The position numbers were made by a program, and so were the translations under genes. Shown here piece by piece: positions 26,484-34,847 of a stretch of DNA of 64,000 bases (position 1 is its first letter; every line of letters starts with the position of its first letter). The notes under the pieces were generated by a model, which worked only from the letters and a program-made list of their open reading frames with translations, searched no databases and was not told where the DNA came from. Origin of the DNA: Cyanobacteriota bacterium erpe_2018_sw_21hr_WHONDRS-SW48-000092_B_bin.40 (GTDB lineage: Bacteria; Cyanobacteriota; Vampirovibrionia; Obscuribacterales; Obscuribacteraceae); NCBI GenBank assembly GCA_030917395.1, contig JAUPUU010000297.1, positions 52,767-116,766 of the forward strand. The letters run 5' to 3'.

Positions 26484-27725
26484 CTATTGCGTCACTCGTT
26501 GTAGCGATTCGCCAAGAAGCTGAAGGCTGCCGTTAACGACCACCTTGTCATTGGGCTTGAGGCCGCTAAGAATTTCAACATAGCCAGCGGTTGTCTTGCC
26601 GATTTTTACTTTCTTCTCTAAGTAGAAGTCGCCTGGCTCGTCGACATAAACCAGGTAGGTTTCACCAGCTTTTTGTACAGACGGCTCCGGCACCATAAGT
26701 GCAGTGGTTTCGCCAACTTGAACTGAGAGGCGGGCAAACATCTCGGGTTTAAGCCGCAAAGAGCGGTTGTCTATAGTGGCTCTTACGGGCAAGGTCCGGG
26801 TCTGGGCATCAACCTTTGAATCGACAAAGTCGAGAACACCAGGGAATGACTCGTCGGGCAGGCTATCAACTAAGACTTTTACGGGCAGTCCTTTTTTTAC
26901 GAATCGCAGGCTATTTTCTAAAACGTTCGCAACGAGCCAAACTCTAGAGAGGTCCGATACCGAGAAGAGGGCTTTGCCACCTTCTACTAGCTCGCCTGGG
27001 TCACAATCGCGATCAGTAATGATGCCACTGCGCGGCGAGGTAACTTCGAATACCAGTTGAATATGGCGGCTTTTCACTACATCATCAACAAGTTTAGTCG
27101 AGGTGCCAAATAGACGCAGTCGCTCCTTTGTCGAAATAATTAGAGTCTGCTGCTTCTCATCGGTGGCCAGTACTTCTTCTTTAGCTTGCTCAAGGTCGCT
27201 CTCTGCTTGATCGACGTCGGCTTTAGCAGCAATCTTCTCTTCTAACAACTTATTTTTGCGGTCGAAAACCTTTTGTGCTAGAGCGAGTTTTAGAGTTGCA
27301 TGTCGCTTTTCTGATTTTAGCTCTAGTAAGCGGGTCAAAAGTTCGCCTTGAATTTGCGCTATTTCATCGCTGCGAATCTTAGCTAACACCTGGCCTTTTG
27401 TTACTTGGTCACCAGGTTGCACCAGCACTTCTTCAATGCGACCAGGTGCCAGCGAAATTACAGGGGTAGTGAGGTTCGTATCGGCCCGAACGGTGCCCGT
27501 TGCTTCGCTCACAATCGGTAAAGTTTTGAAAGCTACTGTTTCGGTGGTAATACCGATCTTGGCCTGTTGAGCTTTCGACAGACCAATTGGATCACTTGGT
27601 CCAAGAACATGAGTTGTCGCTGCAGTTGTAGACACCCCCGCCTTCGACTGGGCACTGGGAAGTGGAGACTCAGTGCAGCCAGTAAGCAAGGCAGTTAGCA
27701 GCAGTAGTGAAAGGGAGCGTTTCAT
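26484..27725 (-). CDS. RND efflux periplasmic adaptor (CusB/CzcB-type) lipoprotein
   Basis: 413 aa membrane-fusion protein. Lipobox LLTGC at residue about 17, then a lipoyl/barrel half-motif (GRIEEVLVQPGDQVTKGQVLAKI), a long alpha-hairpin (about 125-215), and the second half with SPRSGIITDRDCDPGELV and a beta-barrel/membrane-proximal end. It links the inner-membrane pump to an outer-membrane channel. It follows the pump gene by 3 nt. No TolC-like outer-membrane gene and no metal-sensor gene lie next to it. Confidence 0.9.
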   Translation of the reverse strand: MKRSLSLLLLTALLTGCTESPLPSAQSKAGVSTTAATTHVLGPSDPIGLSKAQQAKIGITTETVAFKTLPIVSEATGTVRADTNLTTPVISLAPGRIEEVLVQPGDQVTKGQVLAKIRSDEIAQIQGELLTRLLELKSEKRHATLKLALAQKVFDRKNKLLEEKIAAKADVDQAESDLEQAKEEVLATDEKQQTLIISTKERLRLFGTSTKLVDDVVKSRHIQLVFEVTSPRSGIITDRDCDPGELVEGGKALFSVSDLSRVWLVANVLENSLRFVKKGLPVKVLVDSLPDESFPGVLDFVDSKVDAQTRTLPVRATIDNRSLRLKPEMFARLSVQVGETTALMVPEPSVQKAGETYLVYVDEPGDFYLEKKVKIGKTTAGYVEILSGLKPNDKVVVNGSLQLLGESLQRVTQ

Positions 27726-27728
27726 TCT

Positions 27729-30700
27729 TTACTCAGGCTCTGGGGTAGAGTGATCAACCAGTATATCGCGGACAGTCTTAGGCCGCCCCGGGCTTGGGCT
27801 AAAGCGCAAGTATAGCGCAGGTAAAACGTAGAGAGTTAGAAGAGTACAAGAGATCAGGCCACCAATTATCACGATAGCAAAAGGTTTTTGAGTTTGCGAG
27901 CCGATTTCATTTGATAGAGCAGCTGGTAGCAGACCCACCGCGGCAATAGTAGCGGTCATAAGAACCGGGCGCATTCGCGTGATCGAACCAGTGTAGACGG
28001 CATCTTTGACTGACATGCCATCGTGTCTAAGTTCGTTGACGAACGATACCAGTAAAATTCCATTTTTTACAGCCAGGCCAAACAAGGCAATTAGACCAAC
28101 GCCCGCCGAGATCGAAAAATAGGTGCCAGTGAGATTAAGGGCAGCTACTGCGCCGATGGCAGCCAGAGGAACCACTGAGAACATAATCACCGCACCACCC
28201 AGGGTGCCGCAGGCAATGTAGAGGATAGTGATTATTATTGCCAAGGTAATCGGCAAGATCACTGTTAACTGGTGAGCTGCTTCTCTTTGCCTTTGAAATT
28301 CACCAGTCCACTGTACTTTGTAGCCTGTGGGCAATTTTACTTCACTTAGAACTCGCTTCTGGGCATCTTCGACGGCTGTGGCCAAATCGCGACCACGGAC
28401 ATTGGCTCTGATTGTGCCCATGCGCGATCCAGCATCTCGCCATATCTGGCTGGCGCCGTTTACTTCAGTTAAAGTGGCCAGTTGAGCCAAAGAAACTGTT
28501 GCACCAGAGGGGGTGTCTACAAGCACATGGTTGAGAGCATCTTCTGTTGAGCGGAATTTTGGTGCCAGGCGGACAATAACCTCAAACCGCTTTTCACCTT
28601 CAATGACGGTGGTAGCCGGCGTTCCACCAATAGCTATCTCAGTTAACTCTTTCAAGTCGAGTTCATTGAGGCCGTATCTAGCGGCCTCGGCCCGATCAAT
28701 TTCAATAACAAATTGAGGCTGTCCTAAAAGTGGATCAACAATGACATCAACAATTCCTGGAGTCTCTGCCATGATTTTGCCCACATGCTGAGCTTGCTTT
28801 TCTAGCTCGCTCAAATCTGGTCCTGATATTTTTGCTACTAGTGAGCCTTGTACCCCCGAAAGGGCCTCGTCAAGGGTGGTCTGAATGTATTGAGTGAAGT
28901 AATAACCGACCCCAGGAATTTGCTCTAGATCTTTTCGCATTGAAGCGATTAAAAGCTCCTTGTTTTCTTTAAACTCAGGGCGCCAGTCTTTGGCCGCCTT
29001 CAGGTCAACATAAAATTCTTGGTCAGCAAAACGGGCCGGGTCAGTACCGTCATCGGGGCCGCCTACTTGAGAAAGCACTTGTTTGACTTCGGGATAGCGC
29101 AATAATGTCTCTCGTATTTGTCTAGCATTATTGACGGCTTGTGAAAGCGTCACACTACCTGGCTTGATTGTTGCCCGCAGCCAGATATTTCCCTCTTCTA
29201 AATGTGGCAGAAATTCACTGCCCGTATGCAGAAACATATTGGCGGCAATGGCGACGGCGACGATGGAAGACAAAATTACTGGTAGAGGATGCTTTAAGCA
29301 CCAGCTCAGGGTTGGTGCGTAAATGGCACGAGCGGCTGTAACTAATGGGCTCTGCCTTTCAATTAACGGCTTTTTGACAAGAAAGAATGACGCTAGTACT
29401 GGCACTAGAGCCAGGGCCAGCAGACCAGCACCAAGAAGGGCAGAGACCATGGTGGCAGCCAGTGGTCTAAATAGTTTTCCTTCAACACCACTGAAGGTGA
29501 ATATGGGCAGGAATGTCGCCACAATTACGACGATGCCAAAAACTATCGGGCCAGCAACTTCACGGGCCGAATCGGTCAAAATTAATAAGCGCTGTGCGGG
29601 AGTCTTGTCTTGCCCTTCTTCTGAAAGGCGGCGAATGATATTTTCGGTCATAACCACAGCACTATCTACCAAGATGCCGAAGTCTATTGCTCCGAGGCTC
29701 AACAAATTGGCAGGCACACCAAGCAGTAGCAAGGCAATGAAGGCAACCAGCATGGAGAGCGGAATGACACATGCTGTTATTACAGCTGAGCGTAAGTCAA
29801 CTAAGAATATGGCCAACAGTACAACCACAAGGGTGATACCAATAGTAATGTTGGTGCCAACTGTTGTGAGGGTCTGATTAATGAGCCATTCGCGGTCATA
29901 TAGTGTCTGCAGCTTCACCCCTGGTGGCAGGGCGGCGATAATGTCTGGTAAGCGCTCTTTGATTGACTGTAAAACCCGTGAAGGGTTTTCGCCTCGACGT
30001 AAGAGCACGATACCTTCTACACAGTCGTCTTCTTTGTCTTGACCAACTTGACCGCGTCTGACCATTGGGCCGATTTCAACATCAGCTACGTCGCGCACTT
30101 TGATTGGAATACCAGCTGCAGTGGAGGATATGGTGACGTCTCTAAGATCTTCTTGGTTCTTGATTAAGCCTATTTGTCGCACAATCAGGGCGTTGCCATT
30201 GTGCTCAATAAAGCCGCCGCCAGTTGTGGCATTGCAATGCTCTACAGCTTCAAAGACCTGCTTTAAAGTTGTACCTCTAGCTCTCAGCTTAAGAGGGTCA
30301 ACATTAACTTGATAAGTTTTGGTTGGACCGCCCTCGCTGACGATTCCAATTACACCCGGAATTTGCCGGAAAAGTTTCTCTAAATCCCACTGTTGGATTG
30401 CTCTCAATCCCATAGCCGAAATATATGGACTAGATAGCGAATAGCGAAAAATCTCTCGCAGCGAGCCCACATCGGGCTCTAGAACCGGCTCGACATCAGA
30501 GGGAATATTGGCTTGTTGAATTCGCTCTAAGACTTGTTGCCTTGCCACTGTCGTGCTAGTGCCGTCAGTGTAAGTAGATATGATTACAGAGAGGCCATAC
30601 AGAGAGAGTGATCGCAGAGCGGTTTGCCCCGGCACGCCGTACATTTCTTTTTCAAGAGGTATGGTGACTAAGCGTTCGACTTCTTCGGAGCCTTTGCCTG

Positions 30701-30869
30701 GCACGAGAGTAATTACCCGCACCTGAGGGTTTGACAACTCTGGATAGGCTTCGATGGGAAGCACTTTCCAAGCCGCAATTCCACCTACCAAAATCAACAG
30801 GGCGGCTATCAGGGTAATGTATCGCCCTTTAACCGCCATGATAATAAACTTGTCAATTAGTTGATGCAT
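27729..30869 (-). CDS. Heavy-metal efflux RND pump (CzcA/CusA family)
   Basis: 1046 aa, the normal length, with 12 transmembrane segments. Typical HME-RND start (MAVKGRYITLIAALLILVGG...LPIEAYPELSNPQV). TM4 reads DFGILVDSAVVMTEN; the two Asp and the Glu are the proton-relay pattern seen in divalent-cation (Zn/Co/Cd/Ni) pumps, whereas Cu/Ag pumps differ here. Large periplasmic porter domains carry GTDPARFADQEFYVDLK and similar. It exports metal ions from the periplasm or cytoplasm with the adjacent adaptor. Metal choice is inferred from TM4 only. Confidence 0.9.
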   Translation of the reverse strand: MHQLIDKFIIMAVKGRYITLIAALLILVGGIAAWKVLPIEAYPELSNPQVRVITLVPGKGSEEVERLVTIPLEKEMYGVPGQTALRSLSLYGLSVIISTYTDGTSTTVARQQVLERIQQANIPSDVEPVLEPDVGSLREIFRYSLSSPYISAMGLRAIQQWDLEKLFRQIPGVIGIVSEGGPTKTYQVNVDPLKLRARGTTLKQVFEAVEHCNATTGGGFIEHNGNALIVRQIGLIKNQEDLRDVTISSTAAGIPIKVRDVADVEIGPMVRRGQVGQDKEDDCVEGIVLLRRGENPSRVLQSIKERLPDIIAALPPGVKLQTLYDREWLINQTLTTVGTNITIGITLVVVLLAIFLVDLRSAVITACVIPLSMLVAFIALLLLGVPANLLSLGAIDFGILVDSAVVMTENIIRRLSEEGQDKTPAQRLLILTDSAREVAGPIVFGIVVIVATFLPIFTFSGVEGKLFRPLAATMVSALLGAGLLALALVPVLASFFLVKKPLIERQSPLVTAARAIYAPTLSWCLKHPLPVILSSIVAVAIAANMFLHTGSEFLPHLEEGNIWLRATIKPGSVTLSQAVNNARQIRETLLRYPEVKQVLSQVGGPDDGTDPARFADQEFYVDLKAAKDWRPEFKENKELLIASMRKDLEQIPGVGYYFTQYIQTTLDEALSGVQGSLVAKISGPDLSELEKQAQHVGKIMAETPGIVDVIVDPLLGQPQFVIEIDRAEAARYGLNELDLKELTEIAIGGTPATTVIEGEKRFEVIVRLAPKFRSTEDALNHVLVDTPSGATVSLAQLATLTEVNGASQIWRDAGSRMGTIRANVRGRDLATAVEDAQKRVLSEVKLPTGYKVQWTGEFQRQREAAHQLTVILPITLAIIITILYIACGTLGGAVIMFSVVPLAAIGAVAALNLTGTYFSISAGVGLIALFGLAVKNGILLVSFVNELRHDGMSVKDAVYTGSITRMRPVLMTATIAAVGLLPAALSNEIGSQTQKPFAIVIIGGLISCTLLTLYVLPALYLRFSPSPGRPKTVRDILVDHSTPEPE

Positions 30870-31139
30870 GTATTCGCGGGTACCGATTCTTTCGATTAGC
30901 TTTCATCAAAATAGCGCACTGTAAATGGTTATTGGTCTAGTGCTTGTTGATTACATTATGTTCAACTTTGCAATCTTTAGTTGTTAGAGGCGTCGAAAGC
31001 CATTCCGTGGCCTTCTGAGGGTGCTGGCATCTTGCTGACTGTTCTTGGCTTCCGTCGCAAGGCTGGCGCTTTGGCCAGCAAACAGACTGTCGTTCGGAGA
31101 CTATGAGAAGATCAGTATCGTCAAAATAGGTTTTCGCTT

Positions 31140-32456
31140 TTGCAGTCAATCGATCCTAATCTCACCGGAACTCTGGTAGAGGCCATAATTATTCTTCTGC
31201 TAATACTGGTCAACGGTGCCTTGGCTATGTCGGAAATAGCTATTGTTTCTTCCAGAAAAACTAAGCTACAGCAGTGGGCCGATAACGGAGATGTGGGGGC
31301 TAAAGCAGCTCTTAAAATTGCTGGAGCCCCTAATGATTTTCTATCGACAATTCAAATTGGCATCACTCTAATTGGCATCGGTGCTGGTGCCTATGGTGGA
31401 GCCAATATTGCCGATGACTTGGCTCTCGGCCTCAAGATGATACCGTCTCTTGCACCACATGCCGCCGGTCTATCTATATCGATAGTAGTAATAGTGATCA
31501 CTTACTTCTCACTTATTATTGGTGAGTTGGTGCCAAAACGATTGGCCCTGCAGGCGCCAGAATTGGTGGCAAAATTTGTCGCTAAACCAATGGTAATTTT
31601 GTCTCGTATTGCCAGACCCTTAGTGCATCTACTTAGTGGTTCCACTAATCTAATTTTGAAGGCTGCTGGTATAAAAGAGTACAGCGAGACACCAGTGAGC
31701 CAGGCCGAGATTCATGTAATGATTGAGCAGGCGACTGAAGCAGGAATCGTGCAAGAGGCAGAGCAGGAGATGGTTGCGGAGGTCTTGAAACTAGGTGATC
31801 GCCGAGTAACATCCCTAATGACTCCACGTACCGAAGTGGTTTGGCTCAATGGTAGCGATAGTCTGGCCCAGGTGATAAATGTAATTGCCGATGATAGCCA
31901 TTCGCGTTTTCTTGTCTGCGACCAGACCGTCGACGAAGTGCTAGGTGTTGTCGAAGGCAAAACCGTTATGCTTACCGCACTTGAAGCTAAAGAGCGGCCG
32001 GTGCGAGACTTAGTTATTCAACCCTTATACGTGCCTGAAAATACCACTGCCCTGCAATTGCTTGAGCGTTTTAGAGACGCCAAGCAACAAATCGCTATTG
32101 TTCTTGATGAGTATGGTGGCCTCCAGGGCCTGGTTACCAGTGATGATATTTTTCAGGCGATTGTGGGTGATCTGCCAAATGAAGGCGAAGCACCGAAGTG
32201 GGAAGCTGTTTCTCTGGACGATGGGAGTTGGTTAATCGACGGCCATGTTTCTATTGAAGAATTTTTTACCCAGTTTTCAGTTAAGCGTGATTTGGACGAT
32301 GGTGGCACCTATCAGACCCTGGCGGGATTTATCCTAGCTAGACTGGAGCACATACCAGCAGTTGGCGAGAAATTTGACTGGCATGGCTTGACTTTTGAGG
32401 TGCTTGAACTTGATCGCCAGCGCATAGACAAAGTTAAAGTGAGCAAGTCTGTCTAG
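31140..32456 (+). CDS. CNNM/CorC (HlyC-type) family membrane protein
   Basis: 438 aa. DUF21 membrane domain (about 1-195; ILVNGALAMSEIAIVSSRKTKL, LIIGELVPKRLALQ), two CBS domains (about 205-335; VTSLMTPRTEV, IVLDEYGGLQGLVTSDDIFQAI) and the C-terminal CorC_HlyC domain (about 350-430; DGHVSIEEF...). Family members act in Mg2+/Co2+ homeostasis, with nucleotide binding at the CBS pair; 'hemolysin' names are historical. TTG start with only a distant AGG, so the exact start is uncertain. It is divergent from the RND operon, sharing a 270-bp spacer that contains a GCTGGC/GCCAGC hairpin near 31062-31079. Confidence 0.85.
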   Translation: MQSIDPNLTGTLVEAIIILLLILVNGALAMSEIAIVSSRKTKLQQWADNGDVGAKAALKIAGAPNDFLSTIQIGITLIGIGAGAYGGANIADDLALGLKMIPSLAPHAAGLSISIVVIVITYFSLIIGELVPKRLALQAPELVAKFVAKPMVILSRIARPLVHLLSGSTNLILKAAGIKEYSETPVSQAEIHVMIEQATEAGIVQEAEQEMVAEVLKLGDRRVTSLMTPRTEVVWLNGSDSLAQVINVIADDSHSRFLVCDQTVDEVLGVVEGKTVMLTALEAKERPVRDLVIQPLYVPENTTALQLLERFRDAKQQIAIVLDEYGGLQGLVTSDDIFQAIVGDLPNEGEAPKWEAVSLDDGSWLIDGHVSIEEFFTQFSVKRDLDDGGTYQTLAGFILARLEHIPAVGEKFDWHGLTFEVLELDRQRIDKVKVSKSV

Positions 32457-32462
32457 CCGCAA

Positions 32463-33146
32463 TTAGGCCTTTGAGTACTCACTGAGCAAAAGATATTTTG
32501 CTTTTGTGTCTTCTTCAATCACACGCGCTCCGCAACCGTGGATAAAACAGTTGTCGGCTGAATCGTCATTGAGTGAGCTAATTTCGCCGACTAAAATTTC
32601 TTTGTCTTTGGCACATCCACAAAACTGGTGGCAGAGCATTGGTGGAATAGTAACACTCTCTCCTGGCTCTAAAATCAGTTTCTCACCTGGCTTTAGGCTC
32701 CTGGAAATGCCATCTACTTGCACTACCACTGGACGATCTGCGATTGATTTCTCGTCTTCTGAAGCCCAGCCCAACTCAACTTCTAGACGACCACCGCCGC
32801 GATTGAGTAAATCTTCCGTTTTAAGCCAATGGAAGTGCCAGGGAGTAACCTGCCCGGGCCTAACCATCATGGCCTTTTCTGCATAGGTTTTGCTGGTTTG
32901 CGGTTTATTGGCCTTGAGCAGACCGTTGCGCACGATGAAAAGCAGCAAACCGTTCTTGAAGAAATCACCAGAACCAAAATCTGTAATATTCCATCCCATG
33001 CCGTGGGTGCGAATTTCGTCTGCTTCAGTGCCAATTTTCTGCCAGTCTTCAGCAGTCCATTTAGACCATTGGGGCAATTTAAAGCTATGTTTGTCGAAGA
33101 AAACTAGCGCCTCGTCTATTAGTCTGTTGATATCACTTCTTTTCAT
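32463..33146 (-). CDS. D-lyxose ketol-isomerase
   Basis: 227 aa cupin-type isomerase, close in length to characterised D-lyxose isomerases (about 170-230). Metal-binding TPWHFHWLKTED supplies two His and a Glu/Asp; a later His in LCHQF completes the site. It interconverts D-lyxose and D-xylulose (or D-mannose and D-fructose), feeding the pentose phosphate pathway. Convergent with the CorC gene (6 bp) and divergent from the Dnmt2 gene. Confidence 0.8.
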   Translation of the reverse strand: MKRSDINRLIDEALVFFDKHSFKLPQWSKWTAEDWQKIGTEADEIRTHGMGWNITDFGSGDFFKNGLLLFIVRNGLLKANKPQTSKTYAEKAMMVRPGQVTPWHFHWLKTEDLLNRGGGRLEVELGWASEDEKSIADRPVVVQVDGISRSLKPGEKLILEPGESVTIPPMLCHQFCGCAKDKEILVGEISSLNDDSADNCFIHGCGARVIEEDTKAKYLLLSEYSKA

Positions 33147-33191
33147 CTTAAAATCTCATAGCAGAAGATAGAATTCTAAAGCAAAGGCATC

Positions 33192-34136
33192 ATGACCGCA
33201 AAAAGATCAACTCCTATTCGAGCACTTGAATTCTACTCGGGGATAGGTGCCTTCTCTCAAGCAGCCAAACCTTATGGCATTGAAGTGGTGGCGGCTTTTG
33301 ACCAAAGTCAGTGGGCCAATCAGGTTTACGAACTGAACAATAGACATAAGCCCAGCTCCCGCAATCTCGATAGCATTTCCATAAAAGATATTCCCGAAGC
33401 CGATCTCTGGTGGCTTTCGCCTCCATGCACGCCATATAGCCGCAGGGGTGAGCAAAAAGATATGTCGGACCCCCGGGCTAAGTCGTTTTTGCATTTGATC
33501 GAGTTTATGGTGATGAAGAAGCCGTCAACAATTTTGATCGAGAACGTCGAGGGTTTTCTTCATTCAAAGATGTATGAACATCTCTGTCAAACCCTTCAAA
33601 GTAATGGCTATCTAGTCGATGCGATAAAACTCTGTCCTACCATGTTTGCAGTGCCTATGTTGCGCCCTCGTATCTTTATTGTGGCAAGGCTAGCTGATGA
33701 AGACACTCGACCACTTGTCTCAGCTTTGCGACCAATTGTGGCACCGCCTCAAGCGTCTTCGGCCAAGACTCTTAGTAACTTTATTGATTATGGCTTGAAC
33801 GAGTTTACTGCAGCGCATCTGCTGCTCAGCGAAGCTGACGCAGAAAAATATGAGCCGGTTCTCAATGTCGTAAATCTCAAAGATGCCAGTGATGCTGCTC
33901 AATATGTTATTTGCTTTACCAGTGGATATTACCGTTGTCGCAAAGCCAGTGGCACTCTGCTGCGCCTGGAGAGCGGCAGATTGAGATTCTTCTCCCCTGA
34001 TGAAATTCTCTCACTGCTGGGCTTCTCAGCTGATTTCTCTCTATCGAATTTAGACTTGCCAATCTGCTATCGTCTGGTTGGCAATAGTGTCGACGTTAGA
34101 GCAATTGACTATCTACTAGCAAATGCCTTGCAGTAA
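33192..34136 (+). CDS. Dnmt2 (TRDMT1)-family cytosine-5 methyltransferase
   Basis: 314 aa. C5-cytosine methyltransferase motifs in order: I LEFYSGIG (12-19, SAM), IV PPC (77-79, catalytic C79), VI ENVEGF (117-122), VIII RPRIFIVAR (158-166) and X GNSV (297-300). Several segments are specific to Dnmt2 rather than DNA methylases: the stretch after PPC (RRGEQKDMSDPRAKSFLHLI), the diagnostic CFT tripeptide in the target region (241-243, CFTSGYYR), and YRLVGNSV at the end. Dnmt2 enzymes methylate C38 of tRNA (Asp in eukaryotes; Glu reported for the Geobacter homologue). There is no restriction enzyme next door, and the next gene on the strand is an rRNA pseudouridine synthase, which fits an RNA role. 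Nucleic-acid substrate in this organism is inferred. Confidence 0.8.
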   Translation: MTAKRSTPIRALEFYSGIGAFSQAAKPYGIEVVAAFDQSQWANQVYELNNRHKPSSRNLDSISIKDIPEADLWWLSPPCTPYSRRGEQKDMSDPRAKSFLHLIEFMVMKKPSTILIENVEGFLHSKMYEHLCQTLQSNGYLVDAIKLCPTMFAVPMLRPRIFIVARLADEDTRPLVSALRPIVAPPQASSAKTLSNFIDYGLNEFTAAHLLLSEADAEKYEPVLNVVNLKDASDAAQYVICFTSGYYRCRKASGTLLRLESGRLRFFSPDEILSLLGFSADFSLSNLDLPICYRLVGNSVDVRAIDYLLANALQ

Positions 34137-34167
34137 CATAAATAATTAGATTAGCCGCGGAGACATT

Positions 34168-34815
34168 ATGGGAAGTGATTACAGTTCAAATAGACGAGGA
34201 TTCGAGAGAGGGCCGCGCAAGCCATTCTTCCCCCACGTTGATCGCTCGTATCTAGCTTTTTACAAACCATTTGAAGTGCTCAATCAGTTCACCGCCGATG
34301 GTAGCGAAAAAACAACACTCGCAGCCTTTGGTTTTCCTAAAGATGTTTATCCCGTTGGCCGACTTGACTTTGATTCTGAAGGTCTATTGATTTTAAGCAA
34401 CGATGGCCGCCTTACCACATCACTCTTTGATCAAGATAATCCCCATGCTCGCACCTATCTAGTGCAAGTAGAAAGAGAGCCTTCTGATGAAAGCCTGAGA
34501 AAGTTAGAAGAAGGATTGATGATTGAAGGCCGACGCACGCAGCCTGCAGAAGCCTATGTTATCGAAGGCGAACCAGCATTGCCAGAGCGTTCAAAGCCTA
34601 TTCGCTTTCGCAAGACTGTCCCAACTTGCTGGCTTGAGATAACTTTGTTTGAGGGGCGCAACCGTCAGGTACGCAAAATGACTGCTGCTGTTGGTCATCC
34701 GACTCTGCGTCTCGCTCGAGTAGCCATCGGTGATTTGACCTTGTTTGACCTTGGTCTGAAGCCTGGTGAATGGCGAGCCCTAGGAGAAGAAGAGGTTTTG
34801 AAACTCTTTACCTAA
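34168..34815 (+). CDS. rluE: rRNA pseudouridine synthase, RluE-type
   Basis: 215 aa RsuA/RluB/E/F family. Catalytic Asp in VGRLDFDSEGLLILSNDG, N-terminal AFYKPFEVLNQFT, and ARTYLVQVEREPSDES, closest in pattern to RluE (E. coli U2457 of 23S rRNA). No S4 domain, as in RluE. The first 25 residues are basic/aromatic. GGAG 5 nt before the ATG. It follows the Dnmt2 gene by 31 bp and is probably in the same transcript. Confidence 0.85.
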   Translation: MGSDYSSNRRGFERGPRKPFFPHVDRSYLAFYKPFEVLNQFTADGSEKTTLAAFGFPKDVYPVGRLDFDSEGLLILSNDGRLTTSLFDQDNPHARTYLVQVEREPSDESLRKLEEGLMIEGRRTQPAEAYVIEGEPALPERSKPIRFRKTVPTCWLEITLFEGRNRQVRKMTAAVGHPTLRLARVAIGDLTLFDLGLKPGEWRALGEEEVLKLFT

Positions 34816-34847
34816 GGTATAAAGATTGAGCCAAGCGAGCACTGCCT

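Noticed and set aside
29323-29877. 184-aa plus-strand ORF inside the RND pump gene
   Set aside because: Antisense to a conserved, complete pump gene; no domain.
30937-31149. 70-aa minus-strand ORF in the RND/CorC spacer
   Set aside because: No recognisable motif, no ribosome site, overlaps the CorC start.
33192-34136. Restriction-modification methylase
   Set aside because: No endonuclease or specificity gene adjacent, and the motif set is that of Dnmt2.
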